Below, one piece after another: positions 55,489 through 64,000 of a stretch of DNA of 64,000 nt. The stretch is taken from NCBI RefSeq assembly GCF_001693815.1, contig NZ_MBQD01000026.1, positions 62,001 to 126,000 on the forward strand, written 5' to 3'. The first letter of the stretch is position 1. Each line of letters starts with the position of its first letter. A model generated the notes under the pieces. The model saw nothing but the letters and a program-made list of their open reading frames with translations, was not told the origin of the DNA and ran no database searches. The DNA is from Tessaracoccus lapidicaptus. GTDB taxonomy: Bacteria; Actinomycetota; Actinomycetes; Propionibacteriales; Propionibacteriaceae. Position numbers and translations under genes: made by a program.

Positions 55489-56964
55489 TCAGGAGTCGTC
55501 GCGCAGGTCGGCCGCGTCGAGCTCCCGCTCCATCCGCAGGATGAGCTCGGGCGTCATGGGCGGCAGCGGACCGGTGTCCTGCAGCCCCGACAGCGCCACG
55601 GGTGAGAGGAGCTCGTCGAGGGCCTCAGCGCTGATCCGGCCGTCCTTGAGCACGAGGTCCCGGACCGGGCGGCCGGTGCGCAGCGCCTCCTTCGCGATCC
55701 GCGTCGCCGTCGCGTAGCCCAGCACCGGCAGCAGCGCGGTGACCACGCCGACGGATTGGTTCACCTGCGCCCGCGTCCGGTCGACGTTGGCCGTGATCCC
55801 GTCGACGCAGTTGATGCGCAGCGTCCGCACGGCCCGTCGCAGCCAGGTCGAGTTCTGCAACAGGACGTGCGCCATGACGGGCTCGAAGGCGTTGAGCTGC
55901 AGCTGGCCCGCCTCGGACGCCATCGCGACCGTGACGTCGGCCCCGGCGATGACGAAGGCGACCTGGTTGACCGCCTCGGGGATGACCGGGTTCACCTTGC
56001 CGGGCATGATCGAGCTGCCGGCCTGAACCGGGGGCAGGACGATCTCGGCGAACCCCGCCTGCGGGCCCGAGCTGAGCAGCCGCAGATCGTTGCAGATCTT
56101 CGACAGCTTCATGGCCGCGCGCTTCATCACCGACGACGTCGACATGAACACGCCGGTGTCGCTGGTGGCCTCGATGAGGTCGCCCGCCTGCATGAGGTCG
56201 GGCAGACCCGTGATCTCGCGCAGATGGCGGATCACGGCAGGGCCGTACTCGGGCGACGCGGTGATGCCGGTGCCGATGGCGGTCGCGCCGAGGTTGAGCT
56301 CCATCAACAGGGGGCGCACGTCCTCGAGGCGGTCGATGTCCTCCCCCAGCGTGGTGGAGAAACCGCGGAACTCCTGGCCGAGCGTCATCGGCACCGCGTC
56401 CTGCAGCTGGGTGCGGCCGACCTTCAGCACCTCACGGAACTCGCGGCCCTTGGTCGCGAACGAGTGGCGCAGCAGCCGCATCTCGTCGGCCAGCTTCGTG
56501 AGGGCGGCGATGAGGCTGAGCTTCACCGCGCTGGGATACGTGTCGTTGGTGGACTGCGACCGGTTGACGTGGTCGTTGGGTGAGAGGAACGCGTAGTCGC
56601 CGAAGGGGCGGCCGGCGAGCTCGAGCGCGCGGTTCGCGATCACCTCGTTGACGTTCATGTTGGTCGAGGTGCCGGCGCCGCCCTGGATGACCCCGACGAC
56701 GAACTGGTCGTGCAGGTGCCCGTCGATGATGTCCTGCGCGGCCCGGTCGATGAGCTCAGCGCGCTCGCCGTCGAGGGCGCCGATGTCGCGGTTGGCGCGG
56801 GCGGCGGCCTGCTTGACCTGCGCGTAGGCGACGATCAGGTCTGGGTAGACGCTGATCTCGCGGCGACTGATCCGGAAGTTGTTCACGGCGCGGGCCGTGT
56901 TGATGCCCCAGTAAGCCTCATCCGGGAGCTCCATCTCTCCCAACGAGTCGCGCTCGATCCGCAC
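55489..56964 (-). CDS. aspA: Aspartate ammonia-lyase
   Basis: 491 residues. QGGAGTSTNMNVNEV, SNDTYPSAVKLSL-like and GSSIMPGKVNPVIPE (mobile SS loop) mark the aspartase/fumarase family. LKVGRTQLQDAVPMTLGQEF and the overall length favour aspartase over fumarase C. It converts aspartate to fumarate and ammonia, feeding fumarate respiration or propionate metabolism. GTG start; AAGGGA lies upstream and a TAGCGT box at 56995-57000 (minus). Confidence 0.93.
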   Translation of the reverse strand: MRIERDSLGEMELPDEAYWGINTARAVNNFRISRREISVYPDLIVAYAQVKQAAARANRDIGALDGERAELIDRAAQDIIDGHLHDQFVVGVIQGGAGTSTNMNVNEVIANRALELAGRPFGDYAFLSPNDHVNRSQSTNDTYPSAVKLSLIAALTKLADEMRLLRHSFATKGREFREVLKVGRTQLQDAVPMTLGQEFRGFSTTLGEDIDRLEDVRPLLMELNLGATAIGTGITASPEYGPAVIRHLREITGLPDLMQAGDLIEATSDTGVFMSTSSVMKRAAMKLSKICNDLRLLSSGPQAGFAEIVLPPVQAGSSIMPGKVNPVIPEAVNQVAFVIAGADVTVAMASEAGQLQLNAFEPVMAHVLLQNSTWLRRAVRTLRINCVDGITANVDRTRAQVNQSVGVVTALLPVLGYATATRIAKEALRTGRPVRDLVLKDGRISAEALDELLSPVALSGLQDTGPLPPMTPELILRMERELDAADLRDDS

Positions 56965-57021
56965 TGGCCGTCCCTTCCCGTCGCTTCCTCCGCCACGCTA
57001 CCGGCGCGGTTAGATGAGGGT

Positions 57022-57456
57022 ATGGAATTCGAGCTGATCGCATGGGTCGCCCTGCGCGATCAGGCCGGGCGGGTGCTGTTGGCGCGCCGCGACGGGACGG
57101 GGCGGGGCGACGGTCTGTGGAACCTGCCCGGCGGTCACGTCGAGCCGGGCGAGACGATCGCGGTGGCGGCGGCGCGCGAGGCCTCCGAGGAGGTCGGCGC
57201 CCGCCTGGACCCCACGGCGCTGCGGCACGTGGGCGTGCAGCGCTTCGACGTGCCGTACGCGGACGGGCGGGTGCAAGGGTTCAACTTCTTCTTCGACACC
57301 GACGTCTGGCACGGCCGGCTCGCGCCCGGGGAGGCCACGTCGGAGCTCGGCTGGTTCGAGCCGCGCGACCTGCCGGCCGACGTCCTGCCCTGGCTGCCCG
57401 CGGCTATCGCCGCCCACTGGCTCGAGGGCCGGTTCTGGGTGGAGACCGTCGGCTAG
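57022..57456 (+). CDS. Nudix hydrolase
   Basis: 144 residues. The Nudix box GHVEPGETIAVAAAREASEE runs into VG with the Glu residues for Mg binding. It hydrolyses a nucleoside diphosphate-linked substrate; specificity unknown. ATG at 57022 is preceded by TTAGAT and 6 bases, so the transcript may be leaderless. Stop overlaps that of the convergent GH76 gene in a shared CTAG. Confidence 0.9.
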   Translation: MEFELIAWVALRDQAGRVLLARRDGTGRGDGLWNLPGGHVEPGETIAVAAAREASEEVGARLDPTALRHVGVQRFDVPYADGRVQGFNFFFDTDVWHGRLAPGEATSELGWFEPRDLPADVLPWLPAAIAAHWLEGRFWVETVG

Positions 57457-58457
57457 GCGGACCGGCGGAGCACCGCCGCGGCTTCCAGCGCCAGCCATGC
57501 CTGCAGCTGTGCGGCGAGTTCGACGGTGTCCGCGACGGGTCCTGCCCCGGCGGGCGTGGTGTCCTGCGGGAAGACGGTGACCGGCCGGTGCCGCCAGCCG
57601 CGGACCTCGCGGCCCGACCACAGGGCCTCGGCGGTGGCGCCGACGAGGTCGGCGGCCGCGGCGCGGGCGTCGGCGGGGATTCGCGGATCGCGGGCCGCGA
57701 GCGCCAGGTAGCGGACGAGGATGCCGGTGAACAGTCCCCCGTCGCCGCCGCCGTGGGTGCGCAGGACCGCGGTGCCCGGGTGTGTGAGGCGGGTGCCGAC
57801 GGCGCCCAGCAGGCGGGTTGCGTCGTCGACCCGGCCGAGTTCCAGCATCACCGCCAGCACAGGGCCCTGGTTGTAGGTGAACACGTGCGGCACGAGGGTG
57901 GGGCGGCCGTCGACGCGGCGGAGCCCGTCGCGCAGCAGCCCGGTGTCGGGGTCCGCGAGGTGGGCCAGCAGCCAGTCGAGGAGCCGGCCCGCCGCGACCC
58001 GGTCCCCCGTCCGGGCGAGGTAGAGGGCGATCGGCGCGGTGGCGGCGGTGTTCTTGAAGTCCCGGTCGGTGCTCCAGAAGGCCCCACCGCCCCAGTCGTC
58101 GGTGATGGCGCCGCGTAGCGCCCGTTCGAGCCCGCGAGCAGGGCGGCCGGCGCGGTGCGCCGCCAGCGCCAACCAGGCCATGTCGTCGTAGAACCCGTTG
58201 CGGAGGCGGCCCCAGTTCCGCAACCGGATGCCGCGCAGGTGCCGCCGGATGAGGCGCTCGCTGACGACGGGAGACCCACGGCCGTGGGCGTCGACCATGC
58301 AGTCGAGCAGGTGCGCCTGCCACCAGTAATGCCAGTCGCGGTGCACCCGGCCCGGACGGGAGGTGCGGGCCAGGTGCGTGCCGGGCAGGCCGAGCGCGCG
58401 GGCGCCGAACAGGGTCAACACCGAGCGGGCGGCCTCATCGGCACGCGGCGCGGTCAC
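57453..58457 (-). CDS. GH76-like glycosidase (alpha-1,6-mannanase type)
   Basis: 334 residues of an (alpha/alpha)6 barrel. WHYWWQAHLLDCMVDA, the paired catalytic acids in FYDDMAWLALA, FKNTAATAPIALYLA, FTYNQGPVLAVML and GGLFTGILVRYLA are all typical of GH76. No signal peptide, so it is probably cytosolic, unlike the secreted fungal-mannan enzymes. GTG start overlaps the M20 peptidase stop by 4 bases (GTGA), so the two are cotranscribed. Confidence 0.82.
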   Translation of the reverse strand: MTAPRADEAARSVLTLFGARALGLPGTHLARTSRPGRVHRDWHYWWQAHLLDCMVDAHGRGSPVVSERLIRRHLRGIRLRNWGRLRNGFYDDMAWLALAAHRAGRPARGLERALRGAITDDWGGGAFWSTDRDFKNTAATAPIALYLARTGDRVAAGRLLDWLLAHLADPDTGLLRDGLRRVDGRPTLVPHVFTYNQGPVLAVMLELGRVDDATRLLGAVGTRLTHPGTAVLRTHGGGDGGLFTGILVRYLALAARDPRIPADARAAAADLVGATAEALWSGREVRGWRHRPVTVFPQDTTPAGAGPVADTVELAAQLQAWLALEAAAVLRRSA

Positions 58458-59776
58458 GCCAGGCGCTGGAGGAACAGGGCCTCGGCGAGCGCCGCCTTGG
58501 CGAAGTCGCCGAGGTCCAGCGACTCATCGACCCCGTGCATGTGCGACGTCGGGTCCGTCACGGCCGTGACGAGCACCAGGGCGCCGGGGTTGCGGTCGGC
58601 GAACTCGGCGACGATGGGGATGGAGCCGCCGACGCCGATCTCCACAGGCGCGACGCCGAACGCCTCGGCGAACGCGTCGAGGGCGGCGCGGGCACGGTCG
58701 TCGTCGAGGGAGATGACGCTGCCCGCGCCGTTCTGGCCGGCCTCGACCTCCACCCGCGCGCCCCACGGGGCGTTGGCCAGCAGGTGGTCGCGGAGGGCGG
58801 CTTCGGCGGCGTCGGCGTCCTGGCCGGGCGCGAGCCGGAGGCTCACCTTCGCCCGCGCCGTGGGGATGAGCGTGTTGGACGCGTCCTGAACGGGGGTGGC
58901 GTCGATGGCCAGCACCGAGGCGGCGGGCCGGGTCCACATGCGGGCGGTGGCCGGTCCGTCGCCGATCCACTGCACGCCGTCGAGGAGGCCGGTCTCGTCG
59001 CGCAGGCGGTCCTCGTCGTAGTCGACGACGGGGTCCGGGTCGCTGGTGAGACCGGCGACGGCGACGTTGCCGCGCTCGTCGTGGAGCGTGGCCAGCAGCC
59101 GGCACAGCGCGGTCAGCGCGTCCGGCACCACGCCGCCGAACTGGCCGGAGTGCAGCCCCGTCCGCAGCGTGGAGACGGTGACGGTCGCGTCGACCATGCC
59201 GCGCAGGGTCGTGGTGAAGGAGGGCTCGCCGACGTTCCAGTTCACGGCGTCGGCGATGACGAACACGTCGGCGGCGAGGTCGGCGGCGTGCTGATCCAGC
59301 AGCCCGGACATGCTGGGCGAGCCGATCTCCTCCTCGCCCTCGATGAAGACCTTGACTCCGACGGGCGGCCGGCCGTCGAAGGCCCGCAGCGCGGCGAGGT
59401 GGACCCCGATACCGCCCTTGTCGTCGGCCGAGCCGCGGGCGTACAGGCGCCCGTCGCGCTCCATCGCGGAGAACGGCGCCGAGGTCCAGGCAGCGTCGTC
59501 GCCCGTCGGCTGGACGTCGTAGTGCGCGTAGAGCAGGACCGTCGGGGCGCCGTAGGGGGCCGGGAAGTGTCCGTAGACGGCCGGCTTGCCGCCGGCGTCG
59601 AGGAGCCGCACGTCCGGGCAGCCGAGGTCGCGCAGCAGGTCCGCGACGCCGTCGGCGGCGGCCAGGACGTGATCGTGGTGGTCCGGGAGGGACGACACCG
59701 AGGGGATCGCGATGAGTCGCTTGAGGTCGGTGAGGACTGAGGGCAGGACATCGGTGACGCGGTCGGTGAGGCTCAT
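58454..59776 (-). CDS. M20 family dipeptidase
   Basis: 440 residues. AHYDVQP (His and Asp), ARGSADDKGG (bridging Asp) and EGEEEIGS (catalytic Glu) form the di-metal site; SHMHGVDESL supplies the last His. A lid/dimer domain covers about 190-310 (LHSGQFGGVVPDAL). It resembles carnosinase-like dipeptidases. ATG at 59776 is chosen by TAGGGT 7 bases upstream; GTG at 59785 would fall inside that box. Confidence 0.92.
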   Translation of the reverse strand: MSLTDRVTDVLPSVLTDLKRLIAIPSVSSLPDHHDHVLAAADGVADLLRDLGCPDVRLLDAGGKPAVYGHFPAPYGAPTVLLYAHYDVQPTGDDAAWTSAPFSAMERDGRLYARGSADDKGGIGVHLAALRAFDGRPPVGVKVFIEGEEEIGSPSMSGLLDQHAADLAADVFVIADAVNWNVGEPSFTTTLRGMVDATVTVSTLRTGLHSGQFGGVVPDALTALCRLLATLHDERGNVAVAGLTSDPDPVVDYDEDRLRDETGLLDGVQWIGDGPATARMWTRPAASVLAIDATPVQDASNTLIPTARAKVSLRLAPGQDADAAEAALRDHLLANAPWGARVEVEAGQNGAGSVISLDDDRARAALDAFAEAFGVAPVEIGVGGSIPIVAEFADRNPGALVLVTAVTDPTSHMHGVDESLDLGDFAKAALAEALFLQRLA

Positions 59777-59783
59777 GTTCCCC

Positions 59784-59789
59784 ACCCTA
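59784..59789 (-). promoter_or_regulatory. -10 box TAGGGT for leaderless M20 peptidase
   Basis: TAGGGT, 7 bases, ATG at 59776. Confidence 0.55.
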
Positions 59790-59827
59790 CCGAGACTCCC
59801 CGATGCCCCGGCGCGGGGCCCGAGCCG

Positions 59828-62080
59828 TCAGGCCATCGCGGCCGGGATCGGCGCCTTCCAGGCCGACAGCGCCTCCTCCAGGCCGAGGGTCAGCAGCCCC
59901 ACGAACTCGAGCTCCGGCTCGCCGGTCACCTCGCCCAGCCGTGTCACGGGGACGCCCTTCTCGGCGCACAGCGCCTCGAACGCCTCGACGTCGGCACCCG
60001 ACAGCGACACCACGGCGCGGGCCGCCGACTCGGAGAACAGGGCGACGGTGGGGTCGCCCTCCGGGACAGTGACGGCGAAGCCCAGGCCGGCGCGGAACGC
60101 CGACTCCGCCAGCGCGACGGCCAGGCCGCCTTCGCTGACGTCGTGTGCCGACGACAGCAGGCCGCGGCGCGACGCCTCCCCCATGACCGCGGCCAGCGCC
60201 TTCTCGGCCTCCAGCGACACGGCCGGGGGCATGCCGCCCAGGTGGTCGTGCAGCGCCGACGCCCAGATGGAGCCGGACAGCTCCTCGCGGGTCTCGCCCA
60301 GCAGGAGGATCGCGTCGCCGGGGTGCGCGAAGCCGGACCGCAGCCGCGTGGCCACGTTGTCGATCACGCCCAGCACGCCGACGGTGGGGGTCGGCAGGAT
60401 CGGGGCGGTCGCCGTCTGGTTGTACAGCGACACGTTGCCGCCGGTCACGGGGACACCCAGCTCACGACAGCCGTCGACGAGCCCGAGCACGGCCTCGGCG
60501 AACTGCCACATCACCTCGGGGTCCTCCGGGGAGCCGAAGTTCAGGCAGTCCGTGATCGCCACGGGCTCGGCGCCCGTGACGGCGACGTTGCGGTAGGACT
60601 CGGCCAGGGACAGCTGGGCGCCGAGGTACGGGTTGAGGTAGGAAAACCGCGAGTTGGCGTCGAGAGCCAGCGCGATGCCGAGGCCGGTCTCCTCGTCGAT
60701 GCGCAGCATTCCCGAGTCCTCGGGCTGCGCGAGGACGGAGTTGCCGCGCACGTAGCGGTCGTACTGCTCCGTCACCCACGTCTTGTCGGCGATGTTGCCG
60801 TGGCCCAGGATCGTGAGGATCGCGGACGTGAGCGCCTCGGGCGAGTTGTCGTGCGGCAGGTCCTCGGCGCGGTCGGCGTTGACGGCGTCGAGCCACGCCG
60901 GCCGGTGGTACGGGCGCTCGTAGACGGGGCCCTCGTGGGCGACCGTCTTGGGGTCGACGTCGACGATGGTCTCGCCGTGCCACTGGATGATGAGCCGGTC
61001 GCCCTCGATGACCTCACCGACGACCGTGGCCTGGACGTCCCACTTGGCGCAGATCTCCATGAAGCGGTCGACGTTGGCGGGTTCGACCACCGCCATCATC
61101 CGCTCCTGCGACTCGCTCATGAGGATCTCCTCAGGGGCGAGGTTGGGGTCGCGGAGCGGCACGAGGTCCAGGTTGACGAACATGCCGCCGTCGCCCGCCG
61201 AGGCCAGCTCGGAGGTCGCGCAGGAGATGCCGGCGGCGCCGAAGTCCTGGATGCCGTTGATGATGCCCGCCTGGAACAGCTCCAGGGTGCACTCGATGAG
61301 GAGCTTCTCCATGAACGGGTCGCCGACCTGCACGCTCGGGCGCTTGGCCGGGCCGTCCTCGTCGAACGTCTCGGAGGCGAGGATCGAGGCGCCGCCGATG
61401 CCGTCGCCGCCCGTGGCCGCGCCGAACATGATGACCTGGTTGCCGACGCCGGTCGCCTTGGCGAAGTGCAGGTCCTCGTGGCGCAGCACGCCGACGCACA
61501 GGGCGTTGACCAGGGGGTTGCCGAGGTAGCTCTCGTGGAACTGGACCTCGCCTCCGATGTTGGGCAGGCCGAGGCAGTTGCCATAGCCCCCGACGCCGGC
61601 GACGACGCCGGGCAGGACGCGGCGGGTGTCGGACTCGTCGAGGGGCCCGAAGCGCAGTGAGTCCATCACGCCGATCGGGCGGGCGCCCATGGCGAGGATG
61701 TCGCGGACGATGCCGCCGACGCCGGTCGCGGCGCCCTGGTACGGCTCGACGAACGACGGATGGTTGTGCGACTCCGCCTTGAAGGTCACGGCATAGCCCT
61801 GCCCGATGTCGACGACGCCGGCGTTGTCGCCGATGCCGGCCAGCAGCGGGCCGCGCGGGGTGTCCTGGCTCAGTTCGCCGAACTTGCGCAGGTGCACCTT
61901 CGACGACTTGTACGAGCAGTGCTCGGACCACATGACCGAGTACATCGCGAGTTCGGCGCTGGTGGGCCGGCGGCCCAGGATCTCGCGGATCCGCGCGTAC
62001 TCGTCGTCCTTCACGCCCAGCGCCGCGTACGGCTGCTCGACATCCGGCGTCTGGGCTGCGTGCTCAACGGTGTCTGCCAC
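59828..62080 (-). CDS. purL: Phosphoribosylformylglycinamidine synthase, PurL subunit
   Basis: 750 residues, the small PurL that works with PurQ and Pur[16 protein letters not shown] (catalytic His), [30 protein letters not shown] and NVSLYNQT are diagnostic. It makes FGAM from FGAR. GTG follows TAGATT by 6 bases; that box lies inside the last codons of pepN. PurQ and PurS are not in the window. Confidence 0.97.
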   Translation of the reverse strand: MADTVEHAAQTPDVEQPYAALGVKDDEYARIREILGRRPTSAELAMYSVMWSEHCSYKSSKVHLRKFGELSQDTPRGPLLAGIGDNAGVVDIGQGYAVTFKAESHNHPSFVEPYQGAATGVGGIVRDILAMGARPIGVMDSLRFGPLDESDTRRVLPGVVAGVGGYGNCLGLPNIGGEVQFHESYLGNPLVNALCVGVLRHEDLHFAKATGVGNQVIMFGAATGGDGIGGASILASETFDEDGPAKRPSVQVGDPFMEKLLIECTLELFQAGIINGIQDFGAAGISCATSELASAGDGGMFVNLDLVPLRDPNLAPEEILMSESQERMMAVVEPANVDRFMEICAKWDVQATVVGEVIEGDRLIIQWHGETIVDVDPKTVAHEGPVYERPYHRPAWLDAVNADRAEDLPHDNSPEALTSAILTILGHGNIADKTWVTEQYDRYVRGNSVLAQPEDSGMLRIDEETGLGIALALDANSRFSYLNPYLGAQLSLAESYRNVAVTGAEPVAITDCLNFGSPEDPEVMWQFAEAVLGLVDGCRELGVPVTGGNVSLYNQTATAPILPTPTVGVLGVIDNVATRLRSGFAHPGDAILLLGETREELSGSIWASALHDHLGGMPPAVSLEAEKALAAVMGEASRRGLLSSAHDVSEGGLAVALAESAFRAGLGFAVTVPEGDPTVALFSESAARAVVSLSGADVEAFEALCAEKGVPVTRLGEVTGEPELEFVGLLTLGLEEALSAWKAPIPAAMA

Positions 62081-62084
62081 GGGG

Positions 62085-64000
62085 TCAATCTACCGTCGCG
62101 CGCTCCGCTGCGGGTAACTCGACGGCGTTCGCGGACCGCACCCGCGCCGCGACGTCTGCCTCGAAGATCTCCTCGCGGACCAGGCGGCGCAGCGTGGCCG
62201 GCGCGTCCGGGTGCTCGCTCAGCCACCGCCGTCCCGCCTCCGCGCCGTCGGCGGGGAACCCGCCGCGCACCAGCCGCATGGCGATCTCGATGGGGTGCTC
62301 CCGCCACACCGCCAGCAGCCCGGCGAGGTAGCGGTCCGTGAACGGGGCGCGCAGTGCGTCCTGACCTGGGGCGCGGAAGCCGGCGAGGAGGGCGTCGACC
62401 GCCTCGTTCGTCTCGCCGCCGACAGTGTGTGCGCGCCGCCAGGCGTCCTCCTTGAGCGTCGGGTCTGGGCGGGACATCACCGCGCGCAGGTGCGCCATAC
62501 GACCCGTCGCGGTGTCGTCGGCGGCCAGAGCCGCGGCCAGTTCGGCGTCGCTCGCCGCGCCCTGCGTCGCCAGCGACTGCCAGGCCAACCAGGTGAGGTC
62601 GACCGACACCTCCAGCCCCGGGATCCCGCCGTCCAGCACCCAGCGCACGTCCTCGGGGGCCAGGGCCGCGGCGCGCAGGTACGCCTTGGCCCACAGCTGC
62701 TGCTCGGCCGAACCCGGTTCGGCGTCGAGGGCGGCCCCGCGGCCCCCCTCCCGCCAGAGCGCCGCGACGGGCGGGTCGTCGCTGTACCGGTCCAGGGCGG
62801 TGAAGGCGCGGTCCAGCAGCGTCGCCAGTACGCCGGACTGCGTCTCGCCGGCGCGGAGGACCGCCGCTACGAACGCGGCCGGGGCAATCAGCCCGGCGCG
62901 GACATCCGACCAGAGCGCGGTCCAGGCGACGGCCCTGGCCAGCGGCTCCAGGTCGGCGACGTGGTAGAGCAGGACCTCGCGGCTGCGGGCGTCCAGCTCG
63001 ACGCGCGCGAAGGTCTGATCCTGGTCGTTGACGAGCACGACGTCCGGTGCGGGGAGCCCGGACGGCACCTCCACCGCGGTCTCCTGGCCCGCGATGACGA
63101 CGTCGAGCCGCCGTAGCAGGGTCAGGCTGCCGTCCGTCAGGGCATAGAGGCCGACGGTGGTGGCGTGCGGGCGGTCGGCCGAGTCACCCGCCGGGGTGTC
63201 GCGGCGCACCCGCAGCCCGGCGAGGCGGCCGGCGTGCGCGTCGACGTGGGCGCTCAGCCGGTCGTGGCCCGACGTCTCCAGCCACGCCGCGATCCAGCCG
63301 CTGAGGTCCCGGTCGGTCTCGTGGTCGAGCGCGGCGATGAAGTCGGCGAGGCTGGCCGCGCCGAAGGCGTGCGTGCGGAAGTAGCGGCGGCACCCGGCGA
63401 GGAATGCGTCCAGGCCCACGTAGTGCACGAGCTGCGTGAGCGCCGCGGACCCCTTGGAGTAGGTGATCCGGTCGAAGTTGGTCTTCGCGGCCTCGAGGTC
63501 CGGGATGTCGGCGACGATCGGGTGCGTCGTCGGCATGGCGTCCGCGAGGTAGGCCCCCACTTTGCGCGACGTGGCGAAGTTGACCCAGCCGTCGGCGAAC
63601 CCGCACGCCTCGACGGAGACGTGGCTGCCCATGAACTCCGCGAAGCTCTCCTTGAGCCACAGATCGCCCCACCAGCGGCAGGTCACCAGATCGCCGAACC
63701 ACATGTGGCTCATCTCGTGCACCAGCGTGTTGGCGCGGCCCTGCAGCTGCGCGGGTGTCGCGGGCGAGCGGAACAGGTAGTGCTCGGTGAACGTGACCAG
63801 CCCGGGGTTCTCCATGGCGCCCAGGTTGTACTCGGGCACGAAGATCTGGTCGTACTTCGCTCCCCACGGGTACTCGCCGAAGTTGGCGGTCAGCCAGTCC
63901 AGGCCCGCCTTGGTGAGCCGGAAGAGTTCATCGGCGTCGAGGTAGCGGGCCAGGCTTTGGCGGCACATCAGGCCGAGTTCCATGTCGCCCCAGGTGTCGG
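62085..64000 (-). CDS. pepN: Aminopeptidase N, M1 family (5' truncated)
   Basis: The frame runs off the right edge; about 638 C-terminal residues are present. [11 protein letters not shown] (substrate loop) and [13 protein letters not shown] with the downstream Glu in [10 protein letters not shown] form the zinc site; TYSKGSAAL follows with the transition-state Tyr. The long helical ERAP1-like C-terminal domain is complete. Cytosolic removal of N-terminal residues from peptides. The missing part is the N-terminal beta domain. Confidence 0.95.
   Translation of the reverse strand, partial: DTWGDMELGLMCRQSLARYLDADELFRLTKAGLDWLTANFGEYPWGAKYDQIFVPEYNLGAMENPGLVTFTEHYLFRSPATPAQLQGRANTLVHEMSHMWFGDLVTCRWWGDLWLKESFAEFMGSHVSVEACGFADGWVNFATSRKVGAYLADAMPTTHPIVADIPDLEAAKTNFDRITYSKGSAALTQLVHYVGLDAFLAGCRRYFRTHAFGAASLADFIAALDHETDRDLSGWIAAWLETSGHDRLSAHVDAHAGRLAGLRVRRDTPAGDSADRPHATTVGLYALTDGSLTLLRRLDVVIAGQETAVEVPSGLPAPDVVLVNDQDQTFARVELDARSREVLLYHVADLEPLARAVAWTALWSDVRAGLIAPAAFVAAVLRAGETQSGVLATLLDRAFTALDRYSDDPPVAALWREGGRGAALDAEPGSAEQQLWAKAYLRAAALAPEDVRWVLDGGIPGLEVSVDLTWLAWQSLATQGAASDAELAAALAADDTATGRMAHLRAVMSRPDPTLKEDAWRRAHTVGGETNEAVDALLAGFRAPGQDALRAPFTDRYLAGLLAVWREHPIEIAMRLVRGGFPADGAEAGRRWLSEHPDAPATLRRLVREEIFEADVAARVRSANAVELPAAERATVD
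62087..62092 (-). promoter_or_regulatory. -10 box TAGATT for leaderless purL
   Basis: TAGATT, 6 bases, GTG at 62080; overlaps the stop codon of pepN. Confidence 0.5.

Overview
The window is high-GC, densely packed DNA with almost no long gaps. It carries an actinobacterium-only small protein family (DUF3073), a monomeric NADP isocitrate dehydrogenase, a 13E12-type DUF222/HNH gene, and many genes whose start codon lies only 6-7 bases after a TAnnnT -10 box (leaderless transcription). Together these point to an actinobacterium, most likely of the Propionibacteriales (Propionibacteriaceae-like). The genus cannot be fixed from sequence alone.

Layout. 1-6.6 kb: the 3' part of a GHMP sugar kinase, an alpha/beta hydrolase, a cation efflux transporter, a 2-hydroxyacid dehydrogenase and a fused alpha-beta glycyl-tRNA synthetase. 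6.6-10.8 kb: a formate/nitrite-type channel and a DUF222/HNH gene, divergent from each other and flanked on both sides by inverted copies of a palindrome-rich extragenic repeat system. 10.8-15 kb: patatin-like lipase, amylosucrase, tRNA-Lys, and a membrane-anchored protein that resembles an isolated GroEL apical domain. 15-21 kb: secreted multi-SH3 cell-wall protein with a structured leader, a tRNA Glu/Asp/Phe cluster, hydrolase, DUF3073 and isocitrate dehydrogenase. 21-27 kb: YceI protein, MarR-MFS pair, AEC transporter, purF-purM.

27-44.5 kb is a nitrate respiration and molybdenum cofactor island. It holds modABC (molybdate uptake), mogA, moaC, moaE-moeA and moaA-mobA (cofactor synthesis), and narGHJI-narK-narK (membrane nitrate reductase and nitrate/nitrite transport). 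Divergent from moaA is a helix-turn-helix regulator with four C-terminal cysteines spaced as in Fe-S sensing SufR-type proteins, a good candidate local regulator. No moaD is present here.

45-52.3 kb is an alpha-glucoside uptake and breakdown locus: malEFG-like ABC transporter genes divergent from a LacI-type regulator and a GH13 alpha-glucosidase, with several TTGCAA-type operator half sites between them, followed by HPr. The ABC ATPase is not in the window. 52-64 kb: M28 lipoprotein peptidase, nitronate monooxygenase-enoyl-CoA hydratase pair, aspartate ammonia-lyase, Nudix hydrolase, GH76-like glycosidase, M20 peptidase, purL and the C-terminal two thirds or so of an M1 aminopeptidase N.

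Most notable for follow-up: the GroEL-apical-like membrane protein; the paired inverted repeat blocks with stem-preserving substitutions; a mirror-image array of exact 19-bp units between narK and moaE; the nested-stem leader of the SH3 protein; and the very regular TAnnnT-N6/7-start arrangement on at least 12 genes.
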